From NCBI GenBank assembly GCA_963710175.1, contig CAVPZC010000002.1, positions 868,001-932,000 on the forward strand: a stretch of 64,000 bases of DNA, written 5' to 3'. Position 1 is the first letter of the stretch; every line of letters starts with the position of its first letter. This DNA is from Phormidesmis sp963710175. Lineage in GTDB: Bacteria; Cyanobacteriota; Cyanobacteriia; Phormidesmidales; Phormidesmidaceae. Shown piece by piece: positions 34,783 to 42,673 of the stretch. The position numbers and the translations under genes are program-made. The notes under the pieces were generated by a model. That model had not been told where the DNA came from. It saw only the letters and a program-made list of their open reading frames with translations, and made no database searches.

Positions 34783-37128
34783 ATGAGCAAAGCCGCCGCC
34801 AGTCGCAAAAACGATAGACAACCGAAAGACGATAGTGACAGCCCTGTCTCTAACGCTAGCTCCAGCTCTGGTACTCAAAAAGATGCACAGGCCGACGTTA
34901 AGACCGACGCTAAGACCGACGCTAAAGACAATAGCGCTAAAGATAATGTCGGTGCCAAGGCCAATACCAAGGGCAGCGCTAAAGACGACTCTAAAACCAG
35001 CACTCAATCGCAGAAAGCTGCCCAGCCCGCCGATATTCAGCTCAGCGACAGCCAGTGGTATCTCAGCCGCGAGCTCAGCTGGCTAGAGTTCAATCGTCGA
35101 GTCCTCCACGAAGCCCTCGACGAGCGTACGCCGCTGCTAGAGCGGCTCAAGTTCTTGGCCATTTTTTGCTCCAACCTGGACGAATACTTCATGGTGCGAG
35201 TAGCCGCTACCAAGCAGCAAATTGACGCTGACGTAAACAAGCGCACTCCCGATGGCCGCACCCCTGCCGAGCGCCTCAGCGACATCAGCGAAAGGCTGCG
35301 GCCCATGGTTATTCAGATGCATCACTTTTTCCAAGCTGAGCTGCGACCTAAAATGCTCGCGGATGGCATCTATCTGCTCGATTATGCCGATCTCAATCGG
35401 GATCAAAGCGATCATCTCGACCAGTATTTTATTGAGCAGGTTTTTCCGGTGCTGACGCCGCTAGCGGTTGATTCTGGACACCCCTTTCCCTATATTTCCA
35501 ACCTCAGTCTTAATCTTGCCGTCGAAATTTACGAGCAGGAATCGACCGAGCCCCACTTCGCTCGGGTCAAAGTGCCTAAGGTCTTGCCCAGGTTTGTCCA
35601 GCTACCAGACCACCTACAGCCAAAATTAGGCAAATCTTGCTACTGGGCAGGTGTGCCTATGGAGCAGGTGATTTCTAACAACATCGCCGCTCTCTTCCCA
35701 GGCATGAGCGTAAAAGACTGCTATGCCTTTCGCATTACCCGCAACGCCGACCTATCGGTAGAAGAAGACGAGGCTGACGACTTGATGCTGGCCATTGAAC
35801 AGGAACTGCGCAAACGCAGACTAGGCGGATCAGTCGTGCGTATGGAGCTAGAGGTGGGCATGAGACCAGCCATGCGCACCACGCTGATGAACGAGCTAAA
35901 AATTCAGGAGGAAGACGTTTACGAAATTGAAGGGCCGCTGGGCCTGACCGACCTAATGAATTTGATGGCTATACCGCTGGCCGAACTCAAATATCCTGAT
36001 TGGACACCGGTTACCCCTGCCTCCTGGAAAGCAACCCAACACGCTGAGGGAGAATCTGTCTTTTCAATGATTCGGCGGCGCGATCGCATGGTTCACCATC
36101 CCTACCAGGCTTTTTCAGGCACCGTTCAAAGCTTCATTACCCAAGCCGCCAGCGACCCTGCTGTACTGGCTATAAAAATGACGCTATACCGCACTTCCGG
36201 CGATTCTCCTATCGTCAACGCTTTGATTAAAGCCGCAGAAAACGGCAAACAAGTAGTAGCCCTAGTCGAACTCAAAGCTCGCTTTGACGAAGAAAACAAT
36301 ATCAACTGGGCACGCACCTTAGAACGCTCGGGCGTACATGTAGTGTATGGACTCATGGGCCTCAAAACCCATACCAAAGTTGCTCTGGTTGTCCGCCGAG
36401 AAAAAGACATGATCCGCCGATACGTGCACATCGGCACTGGCAACTACAATCCCAAAACTGCCCGAATCTACACCGATCTAGGCTTGTTAAGCTGCCGCCC
36501 AGAGCTAGGCACAGACCTCACAGATCTGTTCAACTATCTGACCGGATACTCCCGGCAGCAGTCTTACAAAAAGCTGCTGATTGCACCTGTTAGCCTACGC
36601 AATCGAATGGTCGAATTCATTCGCGAGGAGATCCGTCAGGCGCAGAGCGGCAACAGAGGCTGCATCATTGTCAAAATGAATGCCCTGGTTGACTCCGATA
36701 TCATCACCGAACTCTACCGGGCCTCTCAAGCTGGCGTCGAAATTGACCTGATCATCCGCGGTATCTGCTGTCTACGTCCTGGCGTGCCGGGGTTGAGCGA
36801 AAACATCCGGGTCCTTAGCGTTATTGGCCGTTTTCTAGAGCACTCCCGGATCTTCTACTTTTACAATGGTGGCGACCAGCGCTATTACATTGGCTCTGCC
36901 GACTGGATGCCCCGCAACTTAGACCGCCGGGTAGAAGCAGTGGTTCCCATTGAAGCCGAGGCGCTGCAAACGGAGCTATCCCAGCTGCTGCAAATCTGCC
37001 TGAACGACAACCGTCAGGCGTGGGAAATGCAGCCTGACGGCACCTATAAGCAGCGCCGTCCGAAGAAAGATGAGTCGGTAAGGAGCACCCACGAAATTTT
37101 GATGGCAGAGGCGCTCAGCCAGGTTTAG
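34783..37128 (+). CDS. ppk: Polyphosphate kinase PPK1
   Basis: PPK1 polymerises the terminal phosphate of ATP into polyphosphate. After a disordered Lys/Asp/Ala/Thr-rich N-terminus of about 80 residues, the canonical enzyme starts WYLSRELSWLEFNRRVLHEA. The catalytic parts contain MTLYRTSGDSPIVNALIKAA, VALVELKARFDEENNINWA, the histidine-bearing YGLMGLKTHTKVALVVRRE, and EHSRIFYFYNGGDQRYYIGS. At 781 residues it is longer than the usual ~700, owing to that N-terminal extension, which has a 12-base DNA repeat (34893-34928). It is probably cotranscribed with the small gene upstream. Confidence 0.95.
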   Translation: MSKAAASRKNDRQPKDDSDSPVSNASSSSGTQKDAQADVKTDAKTDAKDNSAKDNVGAKANTKGSAKDDSKTSTQSQKAAQPADIQLSDSQWYLSRELSWLEFNRRVLHEALDERTPLLERLKFLAIFCSNLDEYFMVRVAATKQQIDADVNKRTPDGRTPAERLSDISERLRPMVIQMHHFFQAELRPKMLADGIYLLDYADLNRDQSDHLDQYFIEQVFPVLTPLAVDSGHPFPYISNLSLNLAVEIYEQESTEPHFARVKVPKVLPRFVQLPDHLQPKLGKSCYWAGVPMEQVISNNIAALFPGMSVKDCYAFRITRNADLSVEEDEADDLMLAIEQELRKRRLGGSVVRMELEVGMRPAMRTTLMNELKIQEEDVYEIEGPLGLTDLMNLMAIPLAELKYPDWTPVTPASWKATQHAEGESVFSMIRRRDRMVHHPYQAFSGTVQSFITQAASDPAVLAIKMTLYRTSGDSPIVNALIKAAENGKQVVALVELKARFDEENNINWARTLERSGVHVVYGLMGLKTHTKVALVVRREKDMIRRYVHIGTGNYNPKTARIYTDLGLLSCRPELGTDLTDLFNYLTGYSRQQSYKKLLIAPVSLRNRMVEFIREEIRQAQSGNRGCIIVKMNALVDSDIITELYRASQAGVEIDLIIRGICCLRPGVPGLSENIRVLSVIGRFLEHSRIFYFYNGGDQRYYIGSADWMPRNLDRRVEAVVPIEAEALQTELSQLLQICLNDNRQAWEMQPDGTYKQRRPKKDESVRSTHEILMAEALSQV

Positions 37129-37151
37129 ACGCAAATCTAAGTACAGCGGCG

Positions 37152-37367
37152 CTATTCGAACGCTTCGAGCTGCTCTAGCTTCAGCCACATATTGGGCGTC
37201 GGCACCCGGCCAAACTTGACTAAAGCGTAGTCGTCGCGGGTGTCTAGAATTTCGCCTTTGGTTTCAAACACATACTTGGAGAGGCGACGATCGCTAGCCT
37301 GCGCTTCCAGACTGTTCTCAAACTTATCTCGTACCAGACGAACAAAGTCCCCTTTTTTGACGGGCAT
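37152..37367 (-). CDS. ndhO: NAD(P)H-quinone oxidoreductase subunit O
   Basis: A 71-residue subunit specific to photosynthetic NDH-1 complexes of cyanobacteria and chloroplasts. The pattern VKKGDFVRLVRDKFENSLEA, GEILDTRDDYALVKFG and RVPTPNMWLKLEQLEAFE is that of NdhO. It binds the peripheral arm near the ferredoxin site and is thought to modulate activity. It lies 92 bases after mutM, on the same strand, and ends 23 bases from the ppk stop. Confidence 0.92.
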   Translation of the reverse strand: MPVKKGDFVRLVRDKFENSLEAQASDRRLSKYVFETKGEILDTRDDYALVKFGRVPTPNMWLKLEQLEAFE

Positions 37368-37459
37368 GGCTTTCTCTCACGGTGGGTTAGCAACATCTAC
37401 TTCGCCCCATTGTACCGCTCTGTTAGCCTACCGCTAGTACCGCCTACCACTGGCAATTC

Positions 37460-38347
37460 TTACCGTTGGCACTGCGGGCAGTAGTGCGCCGAGCGCCCCG
37501 CTAGCTTCAGCCGAGCGATGGGGCTGCCGCACACCCGGCAAGGGTCGCCCTCTCGGTTGTAGACCCAGGCGACGCCACCGTAGTTACCATTGGTGCCATG
37601 AACATCGCGGAAATCGCTAAAGGTGGTGCCGCCTGACTCAATGCTGGTCGTCAGTACCTGCAAAATGGCTGCGTGGAGCCGAGCAATTCGTCGTTTGCCC
37701 AAGCGATCGCACACCACTTTAGGCCGAATGCCGCTAATAAACAGCGCTTCATCCGCATAAATATTGCCAATACCCGCCACCAGCCGCTGATCTAGCAGGG
37801 CATTTTTAATCGGTCGCTGGCGACCTTTGAAAGCAGCCATCAGATAGCTCGTCGAAAAATCTTCGGCAAAAGGCTCAGGCCCCAGCCGCTGCAAACCCGT
37901 CATAACGCTCTCTACAGCCTGATGCGGCGGCACCCACCACAGCCGCCCAAAAGTGCGCTGATCAACGTACCGAAGCTCTCTGTCTTGATCAAAAAACAGC
38001 CGCACCCGGCAGTGAGACTGCACCGTTTCAGCCTGAGAAACCCAAAGCAGCTGACCAGTCATGCGCAGATGCACGCCCAGCCAGCCAGCAGGTTGCTTAT
38101 CTTGAGGCTGCTCGCCTCCATTTAAAGCGGCAGCTGCTGAGCCACGCCGCAGTTCACCCAGCAGATACTTGCCGCGCCGATGCCAGCGCCAAATTTCACT
38201 GCCGACTATACCCGCCAAAAACTCATCAGCCTGCTCAGGGTAAGCCACGCTACGCGCTAGGCGCACGTCTCCTCCTCGAACCGGCTGATTCAGCGAGACT
38301 CGATTGAGCCCCAAACGGACAGTCTCTACTTCTGGTAGCTCAGGCAC
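37460..38347 (-). CDS. mutM: Formamidopyrimidine-DNA glycosylase (Fpg/MutM)
   Basis: Removes oxidised purines such as 8-oxoguanine and cuts the abasic site. The start MPELPEVETVR provides the catalytic Pro2 and Glu3 after Met removal. Also seen are the H2TH region LLDQRLVAGIGNIYADEALF and the C-terminal zinc finger CRVCGSPI...YCPQC (Cys4). The void-filling loop between is as expected for a 295-residue Fpg. It starts 11 bases after the psaE stop, so it may be transcribed with psaE, a link between photosystem I and oxidative repair that is positional only. Confidence 0.95.
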   Translation of the reverse strand: MPELPEVETVRLGLNRVSLNQPVRGGDVRLARSVAYPEQADEFLAGIVGSEIWRWHRRGKYLLGELRRGSAAAALNGGEQPQDKQPAGWLGVHLRMTGQLLWVSQAETVQSHCRVRLFFDQDRELRYVDQRTFGRLWWVPPHQAVESVMTGLQRLGPEPFAEDFSTSYLMAAFKGRQRPIKNALLDQRLVAGIGNIYADEALFISGIRPKVVCDRLGKRRIARLHAAILQVLTTSIESGGTTFSDFRDVHGTNGNYGGVAWVYNREGDPCRVCGSPIARLKLAGRSAHYCPQCQR

Positions 38348-38358
38348 GCTACAGCCAG

Positions 38359-38655
38359 TTAGTTGTCGCCTTCACCCGGAATGTCACCCTCGGGAGGCGC
38401 TGTTTTTCTCTCAGCGGCAGGAGTAGACTTTTTAGCAGCAGGCTTTTTAGCTGCCTTCTTCTTAGGGGCCTCTATCTCTTCCAGCTCAAACTCGCCGAAG
38501 TTGTTGGTGCTGACGCCCGCGTAGTTCACTTTGTCAAAGCGCACCACAACCGGGTACTTGATCCCGCTCTGGTCGACTGAAGCAACATTGCCAACATCCC
38601 GAAACCAGTAAGACTCTGGACGGAGAATTCTAACTTTAGAACCACGCTGAACCAT
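38359..38655 (-). CDS. psaE: Photosystem I subunit IV, PsaE
   Basis: PsaE is a stromal SH3-like subunit that helps dock ferredoxin on photosystem I. The core reads MVQRGSKVRILRPESYWFRD (residues 1-20), VASVDQSGIKYPVVVRFDKV and NYAGVSTNNFGEFELEE. I chose the ATG at 38655 because PsaE begins with the M-V-Q-R-G motif; an in-frame start six codons upstream has no support. Most cyanobacterial PsaE are about 70-75 residues. Here residues 64-98 add a Lys/Ala/Pro-rich tail (PKKKAAKKPAAKKSTPAA) ending in an acidic run, an unusual extension. Confidence 0.95.
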   Translation of the reverse strand: MVQRGSKVRILRPESYWFRDVGNVASVDQSGIKYPVVVRFDKVNYAGVSTNNFGEFELEEIEAPKKKAAKKPAAKKSTPAAERKTAPPEGDIPGEGDN

Positions 38656-38667
38656 GAATACTAACCC

Positions 38668-38700
38668 TCTCAAACATTATGTAAAATCGGTCGTGACCGA
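38668..38700 (-). promoter_or_regulatory. psaE upstream inverted repeat and HLR1-like stretch
   Basis: TCGGTC-GT-GACCGA (38687-38700) is a perfect inverted repeat 32 bases upstream of psaE. Between it and the start, the minus strand reads TTTACATAATGTTTGA, a partial match to the HLR1 element (paired (G/T)TTACA(T/A)(T/A)) that RpaB binds at photosystem I genes. The second half is poorly conserved, and the site is so near the start that it may be in the leader. Confidence 0.3.
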
Positions 38701-38821
38701 GCAAGCCACTCGTTACTAAGGTTACTACTCAGCTGGGAAGAACTCTCGCTTTTGCGGTTTAAGTTTTATTGCTACAAAAAGATAACTTTTACAAAGGCTA
38801 AAAACATCAGCCTATTGTGTT

Positions 38822-39703
38822 TTACAAAGTCCTTCTCGGAGCAGGTATGGCAGGCAAAGCCACGGGGGGTAACCCAACAGACGGTAACCCAACAGACGGT
38901 AAGGCTGCCTGAGTATCTGCCGCCGCTGGGCTAGGGGAAGCGTCGCTGCTGTCTGCTGAGATCGGCCTGGACACTTCAACGCCATTCTCTTCCAGGATCA
39001 CCCGAGGTTCAAAGGCCAGCGTATCGATGCGCTTGACTCGCACACTGCCGCCTGCGATGCGATCGCCCACCCGGACATATCGCTCAGGTTCACTGCCAGA
39101 GCGCACAATCGCATAGGGCTCATTACCCAGCTGAACCACCCCAGAAACCGATATCGTTGGGGCAATTACCGGCTGCGGAATCGGCGGCAGCGCTGCCAGC
39201 GGGGAAGGCAGCACTAGGGGGCTGTTATTAGGCTGTACGCGCACGGGCGGGGGCAGCGGCGCAGGTCGGCTCGCCACTCTAGTAGTGGCGGTACCAGAAC
39301 TACCACTGCCAGCATTTCCAGCTGAGTTAGCGCCCGCATTAGCGCCCGCATTAGAGGTTGAGACTCCGCCGTTACCCGCCGCTGCCACTGGAGATACAAT
39401 CGTCAGTGGCGCAGGCGAGATAGCTAGGCTAGCGAAAGGATCGGTCCGACTGCGCTCGATCTGCTGGGTCCGAGCATTTGGATCGGTCGAGCGAATCAGA
39501 TCAGGGGCCGCAACAGTCACCCCCACCGGTGCTACAGTCGGATCGGTAAAGTCCTCGGCTCCCTCACCTGTCGGCGCAGCCACGATACTGTCACCATTCT
39601 CATCGGTAGCCAGCGGATCGATTACCACAGCATCTTCGCGGTTAAAAAGTTGGCAACCCGTCAGTGAAAGGGTTACAAGTGAAACGAGCAGCAGACGCCG
39701 CAT
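38822..39703 (-). CDS. Proline-rich lipoprotein with a PilP-like C-terminal domain
   Basis: A 293-residue predicted lipoprotein: MRRLLLVSLVTLSLTGC is a signal with lipobox LTGC (Cys17). The region to about residue 185 is Pro/Ala/Gly/Ser-rich and likely disordered. From about 185 to 250 there is a small beta domain (VSGVVQLGNEPYAIV, RYVRVGDRIAGGSVRVKRID, PRVILEENGVEVSR) that resembles the PilP/GspC-type periplasmic domain of pilus and type II secretion systems. The family call is from pattern only. The tail repeats SVGLPSVGLPPVALP. It follows the sigF gene by 111 bases on the same strand. Confidence 0.6.
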   Translation of the reverse strand: MRRLLLVSLVTLSLTGCQLFNREDAVVIDPLATDENGDSIVAAPTGEGAEDFTDPTVAPVGVTVAAPDLIRSTDPNARTQQIERSRTDPFASLAISPAPLTIVSPVAAAGNGGVSTSNAGANAGANSAGNAGSGSSGTATTRVASRPAPLPPPVRVQPNNSPLVLPSPLAALPPIPQPVIAPTISVSGVVQLGNEPYAIVRSGSEPERYVRVGDRIAGGSVRVKRIDTLAFEPRVILEENGVEVSRPISADSSDASPSPAAADTQAALPSVGLPSVGLPPVALPAIPAPRRTL

Positions 39704-39814
39704 GTCTGATCCCTCCTGGGAGTGGTTAGAGAAAGTACCGGGCTAGCCCGAAAACCTGACAAACTCAGCTGAAATGCCCGCAGTTAAGTGGAGCCGACAG
39801 TTCAACCGCTAGCC

Positions 39815-40597
39815 TTAAGCTTCCCCAGCAGGCCGCATAATTACCTGCAAGTGCTTAAGCCCTTTTTTTACCTGCCGAGAAACGGTCACAGAGCTGATGC
39901 CCAAACGCTCAGCCGTTTCTTTCTGCGTTAGATCCTGCAAGAAGACAAATTCCACCACTTCACGGGTACGCTTTTCTAGCTGCGATAGCGCCTGCTGTAG
40001 TCGCATCCAATCTTCCTGAGCAAGCTGAAAGCTACGATAGTGCGAGTCGGGCAGCAGGTCACCTAGGGAAGAAGTTCCGCTTTCGTTTTCCTGAGCGGGC
40101 GCATCTAAGCTCAGCAGGCTGCGGTTGCTGCTGGCAATTCTGACCTGCTGCCACTCTTCCAGCGTGATTTCTAGCTGGTCGGCGACTTCTTGATCGCTGG
40201 GCCGCCGGTTGAGGCTTTCCTGAAGTTCGCGAATGGCCTTTGCCGACTGGTTTTGCAAGGTTTGCCAGCGCCGGGGAATGCGAACTACGGTGCCTTTGTC
40301 TCTTAAGTAGTGCTGAATTTCGCCTCGAATATAGGGAATTGCAAATGAGCTAAAGGCATAGCCCTTTTGCAAATCAAAGCGTTCGATGGCCCTGATTAGC
40401 CCCAGGCTGCCGACCTGCATCAGATCGTCAAAGGTTTCTCCAGAGCTGTGCAGCCAGCGGTGAGCCTCGCGGCGGACGAGGCCGATATTCATCTGTACCA
40501 GGCGGTTACGGAGCTGGGGTGAACGACTTTTCTGATAGGTCGTTAAAATCTCAAGCGACTGACTTTTGATGACCTGATTGGTAGACAAGGAACACAT
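39815..40597 (-). CDS. sigF: RNA polymerase sigma factor, SigF-type (group 3)
   Basis: A 260-residue sigma factor. Region 2 is at about 30-95 (RNRLVQMNIGLVRREAHRWL, DDLMQVGSLGLIRAIERFD, YAFSSFAIPYIRGEIQHYL), region 3 at about 115-160 and region 4 at about 200-255 with the helix-turn-helix DLTQKETAERLGISSVTVSR. The lack of a long region 1 and NCR identifies group 3, and the pattern matches cyanobacterial SigF, which controls type IV pili, motility and some stress genes. No anti-sigma gene is adjacent. Its downstream neighbour is the PilP-like lipoprotein, consistent with a surface or pilus role. Confidence 0.88.
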   Translation of the reverse strand: MCSLSTNQVIKSQSLEILTTYQKSRSPQLRNRLVQMNIGLVRREAHRWLHSSGETFDDLMQVGSLGLIRAIERFDLQKGYAFSSFAIPYIRGEIQHYLRDKGTVVRIPRRWQTLQNQSAKAIRELQESLNRRPSDQEVADQLEITLEEWQQVRIASSNRSLLSLDAPAQENESGTSSLGDLLPDSHYRSFQLAQEDWMRLQQALSQLEKRTREVVEFVFLQDLTQKETAERLGISSVTVSRQVKKGLKHLQVIMRPAGEA

Positions 40598-40842
40598 GTT
40601 TTAAAAGGGCCTGATAGATGTCAAGTAAGGCCTCTTGGCAGATGGCACGCTGAATAGAGCTTAGAACTTGAAAAAATAAAAATATATGGAGGCTCGGCAG
40701 TGGAAGCCGGTACAAAGTTGGGTACCCAGCCGACACATTTAGCCTAGTTAAGGTTTTTTCATCAAACAATTGGGTTTCTACTGAATTGGCTCCGCTAGCT
40801 TCGAAATCGAGATCTGCCTTGGGTAGATGTGACCTATAAAGC
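40598..40842. other. sigF upstream region
   Basis: About 245 bases between the sigF start and the psbO terminator. Reading frames here show no family resemblance. It should hold the sigF promoter; no clear consensus was recognised. Confidence 0.4.
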
Positions 40843-40870
40843 AAAAAAAAGGACACCCTATAGGTGTCCT
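40843..40870 (-). terminator. psbO rho-independent terminator
   Basis: On the minus strand GGACACC-TATAG-GGTGTCC forms a seven-pair stem followed directly by eight T. It lies about 100 bases after the psbO stop. Confidence 0.88.
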
Positions 40871-40969
40871 TGCTGATATTTAGCGTCGCCAGCACTGCTA
40901 GTGGCTGGCGATAGGCTGTCTTCTTATGGCTAGTTCACAGCTGCTGGCGTAGGCGTTTTGGATTAGCGC

Positions 40970-41806
40970 CTATGCGTCGTAGCCAGTTTCGATCCGACCG
41001 TAGAAAACGCCCTGGAGTCGCACGTCATCTGCCGCTGCGGTTCCCATGTCTGTATCAGAAGGCTGCTCAGAGATGAAGGTGCCGCCGATTTCACCGGTAC
41101 TGCTATCTACTTTAGACACCTGTAAGGAGATGAACCCTTCGCCGACATCAAATGCCTTGACGTTTTCTCGGCTCAGGTCTACAGCATCTGCTCGGGCGGG
41201 CAGTGCTACTGCATTGTCATAGCCTGTTGTCAGGCCCCGAGCCTTGGGGTCTAGAAAGTTGGAAGTGCGGTAAGAGGGGACTCGGAAGCCGCCTTCAAAA
41301 TCGGTAGAAGTGGTGACTGCGTTCAGACCGGACTGAGAAGTGGCCTTGAGACCTTTGATGGTAAAGAGGAAAGGAATTTGATCGCCACCGGGTAGCTGTA
41401 CCGTAATTGGCTGAAAGTCCATGCCGAGCTTTTCATCAAACAGCAGGCTGCCGTCTTTCTGGAGCTTGATGTCACCGCTCACTTGCTCTAGCGAGGTGGT
41501 GTAGCGAGTTAGAGATTTACCTGCAATAAACTCAGCTTCTTTCCGCTTATTGGTAGACTCTTGCTTGACAAAGAAGCTGGTGGGCTCCAGGCAGAGGTCA
41601 ACTAGCTTGTATGATGTACCCGTTTCAATGGGAATTTGGCCACGGCGGGTTTCGTCAACTTGGGGGCAGCTGTTGGCCAGCCCAGTATTGCGAATTTGGT
41701 CATAGGTGAGTGGAATGTCGCTAGTAGCGCTAGGGGCTTCGCTACAGGCAGTTAGCACACCTAAGCAAAGAGCAAAAAACGCAGCGAGCAGGGCGCGATA
41801 CCTCAT
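40970..41806 (-). CDS. psbO: Photosystem II manganese-stabilizing protein PsbO
   Basis: PsbO is the 33-kDa lumenal protein that stabilizes the Mn4CaO5 cluster. From the ATG at 41806 the product has 278 residues: MRYRALLAAFFALCLGVLTA is a signal peptide, ending LTAC so it may be processed as a lipoprotein. Diagnostic motifs are LTYDQIRNTGLANSCPQVDE, YKLVDLCLEPTSFFVKQE, KEAEFIAGKSLTRYTTSL and the late GFRVPSYRTSNFLDPKARG. The two cysteines in SCPQ and DLCLEP form the conserved disulfide. A four-codon-longer start (41818) is possible. Terminator and promoter-like elements flank it, so it is likely a single-gene unit. Confidence 0.96.
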   Translation of the reverse strand: MRYRALLAAFFALCLGVLTACSEAPSATSDIPLTYDQIRNTGLANSCPQVDETRRGQIPIETGTSYKLVDLCLEPTSFFVKQESTNKRKEAEFIAGKSLTRYTTSLEQVSGDIKLQKDGSLLFDEKLGMDFQPITVQLPGGDQIPFLFTIKGLKATSQSGLNAVTTSTDFEGGFRVPSYRTSNFLDPKARGLTTGYDNAVALPARADAVDLSRENVKAFDVGEGFISLQVSKVDSSTGEIGGTFISEQPSDTDMGTAAADDVRLQGVFYGRIETGYDA

Positions 41807-41857
41807 GGGCAACCTCATGACTATTGAATGTTAAATGATTAAGGGATTTAGTACATC

Positions 41858-41863
41858 ATTTTA
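41858..41863 (-). promoter_or_regulatory. Putative -10 box of psbO
   Basis: TAAAAT on the minus strand, 52 bases upstream of the psbO start. No good -35 lies at 17 bases; a GCGATCGC (HIP1) palindrome sits there instead. Confidence 0.35.
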
Positions 41864-41985
41864 CACCGCGATCGCCCGGTTTTGGACGATGCTTGCACTA
41901 GAGCTTAGGCGATCGCGTCGTCTTTGACAGACCTGCCCTGCCCAGGCAGGCCGGTTATACCAACCCATTACCCCAGCTAAAAACG

Positions 41986-42324
41986 GTGAGCAATTCTGTC
42001 TCTTCTTCTCAAAACCTGCCTGCCGATCTTTCGCAGCTGGCTCAGACTATTGGCACAACGGCCCAAAACCGCTCTGGCGACTGTTTGGCGCTGTTAGAGC
42101 TGCTGAGGCTGCTCGATACGCTCCATGCGGACATCCGAGATACGCTGTTTCGAGACGCCCTGCCTGATAATCGCCAGCGGCTATATAGGCTGCTACGAGA
42201 TATAGAGCAGCAGGGCGGTTGGCCCTACATAAAAAGGATGCAGCTGATGGCGCTGCTGGAGCATTTAGAAGAATTCGATGAAGCGAGCGAAACCGACGAC
42301 ATTAAAGCTGTGCCTAGTTCATAG
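41986..42324 (+). CDS. Small helical protein of unknown function (112 aa)
   Basis: GTG start at 41986. The 112 residues are mostly helical with Leu repeats: LLELLRLLDTLHADIRDTLF, then LYRLLRDIEQQGGWPYIKRM and LMALLEHLEEFDE, ending in a polar tail. No signal or membrane segment. I do not recognise the family; the compact amphipathic pattern suggests a folded helical protein. It is divergent from psbO with 180 bases between starts. Confidence 0.65.
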   Translation: MSNSVSSSQNLPADLSQLAQTIGTTAQNRSGDCLALLELLRLLDTLHADIRDTLFRDALPDNRQRLYRLLRDIEQQGGWPYIKRMQLMALLEHLEEFDEASETDDIKAVPSS

Positions 42325-42673
42325 CGTTTGGTGACCGGGCAGCTGCTGTGTATCGACTCGTAAGAGCCGATTGCGATGGTCAAAAGGTTTTACTTTTTCT
42401 GGGTTTACTTTTCCTTAAAGTGTTGGCCAATTTCTTGCGGTTAGTCGTGTTTGGGGTCTGTAAGTAGTTGATACTCTTCTATAGCATGGTCACTAAGCAA
42501 AGGTGACCTTGTCAGCCCTAGTATGGCTAGGGCCTTGGGTAAGATCACAAGCAAGCGCTGCTTCGGCGAGCTGTATATTTTTGAGACATTTTTCCCTGAG
42601 GATTATTTTTCAGGGCAAATGCCTGAAGCAGACCATTATCCTCAAACGAGATAGCGATTTAGTTAAGCAAGCT
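42325..42673. other. Intergenic region upstream of the GHL10 gene
   Basis: The frame of the next gene stays open through this stretch, but the 57 residues it would add show no signal peptide or domain. I see no other gene. A promoter is expected here. Confidence 0.45.

Noticed and set aside
40551..40895. 114-codon minus-strand frame upstream of sigF
   Set aside because: It overlaps the sigF start in another frame and runs through the psbO terminator; no family motif.
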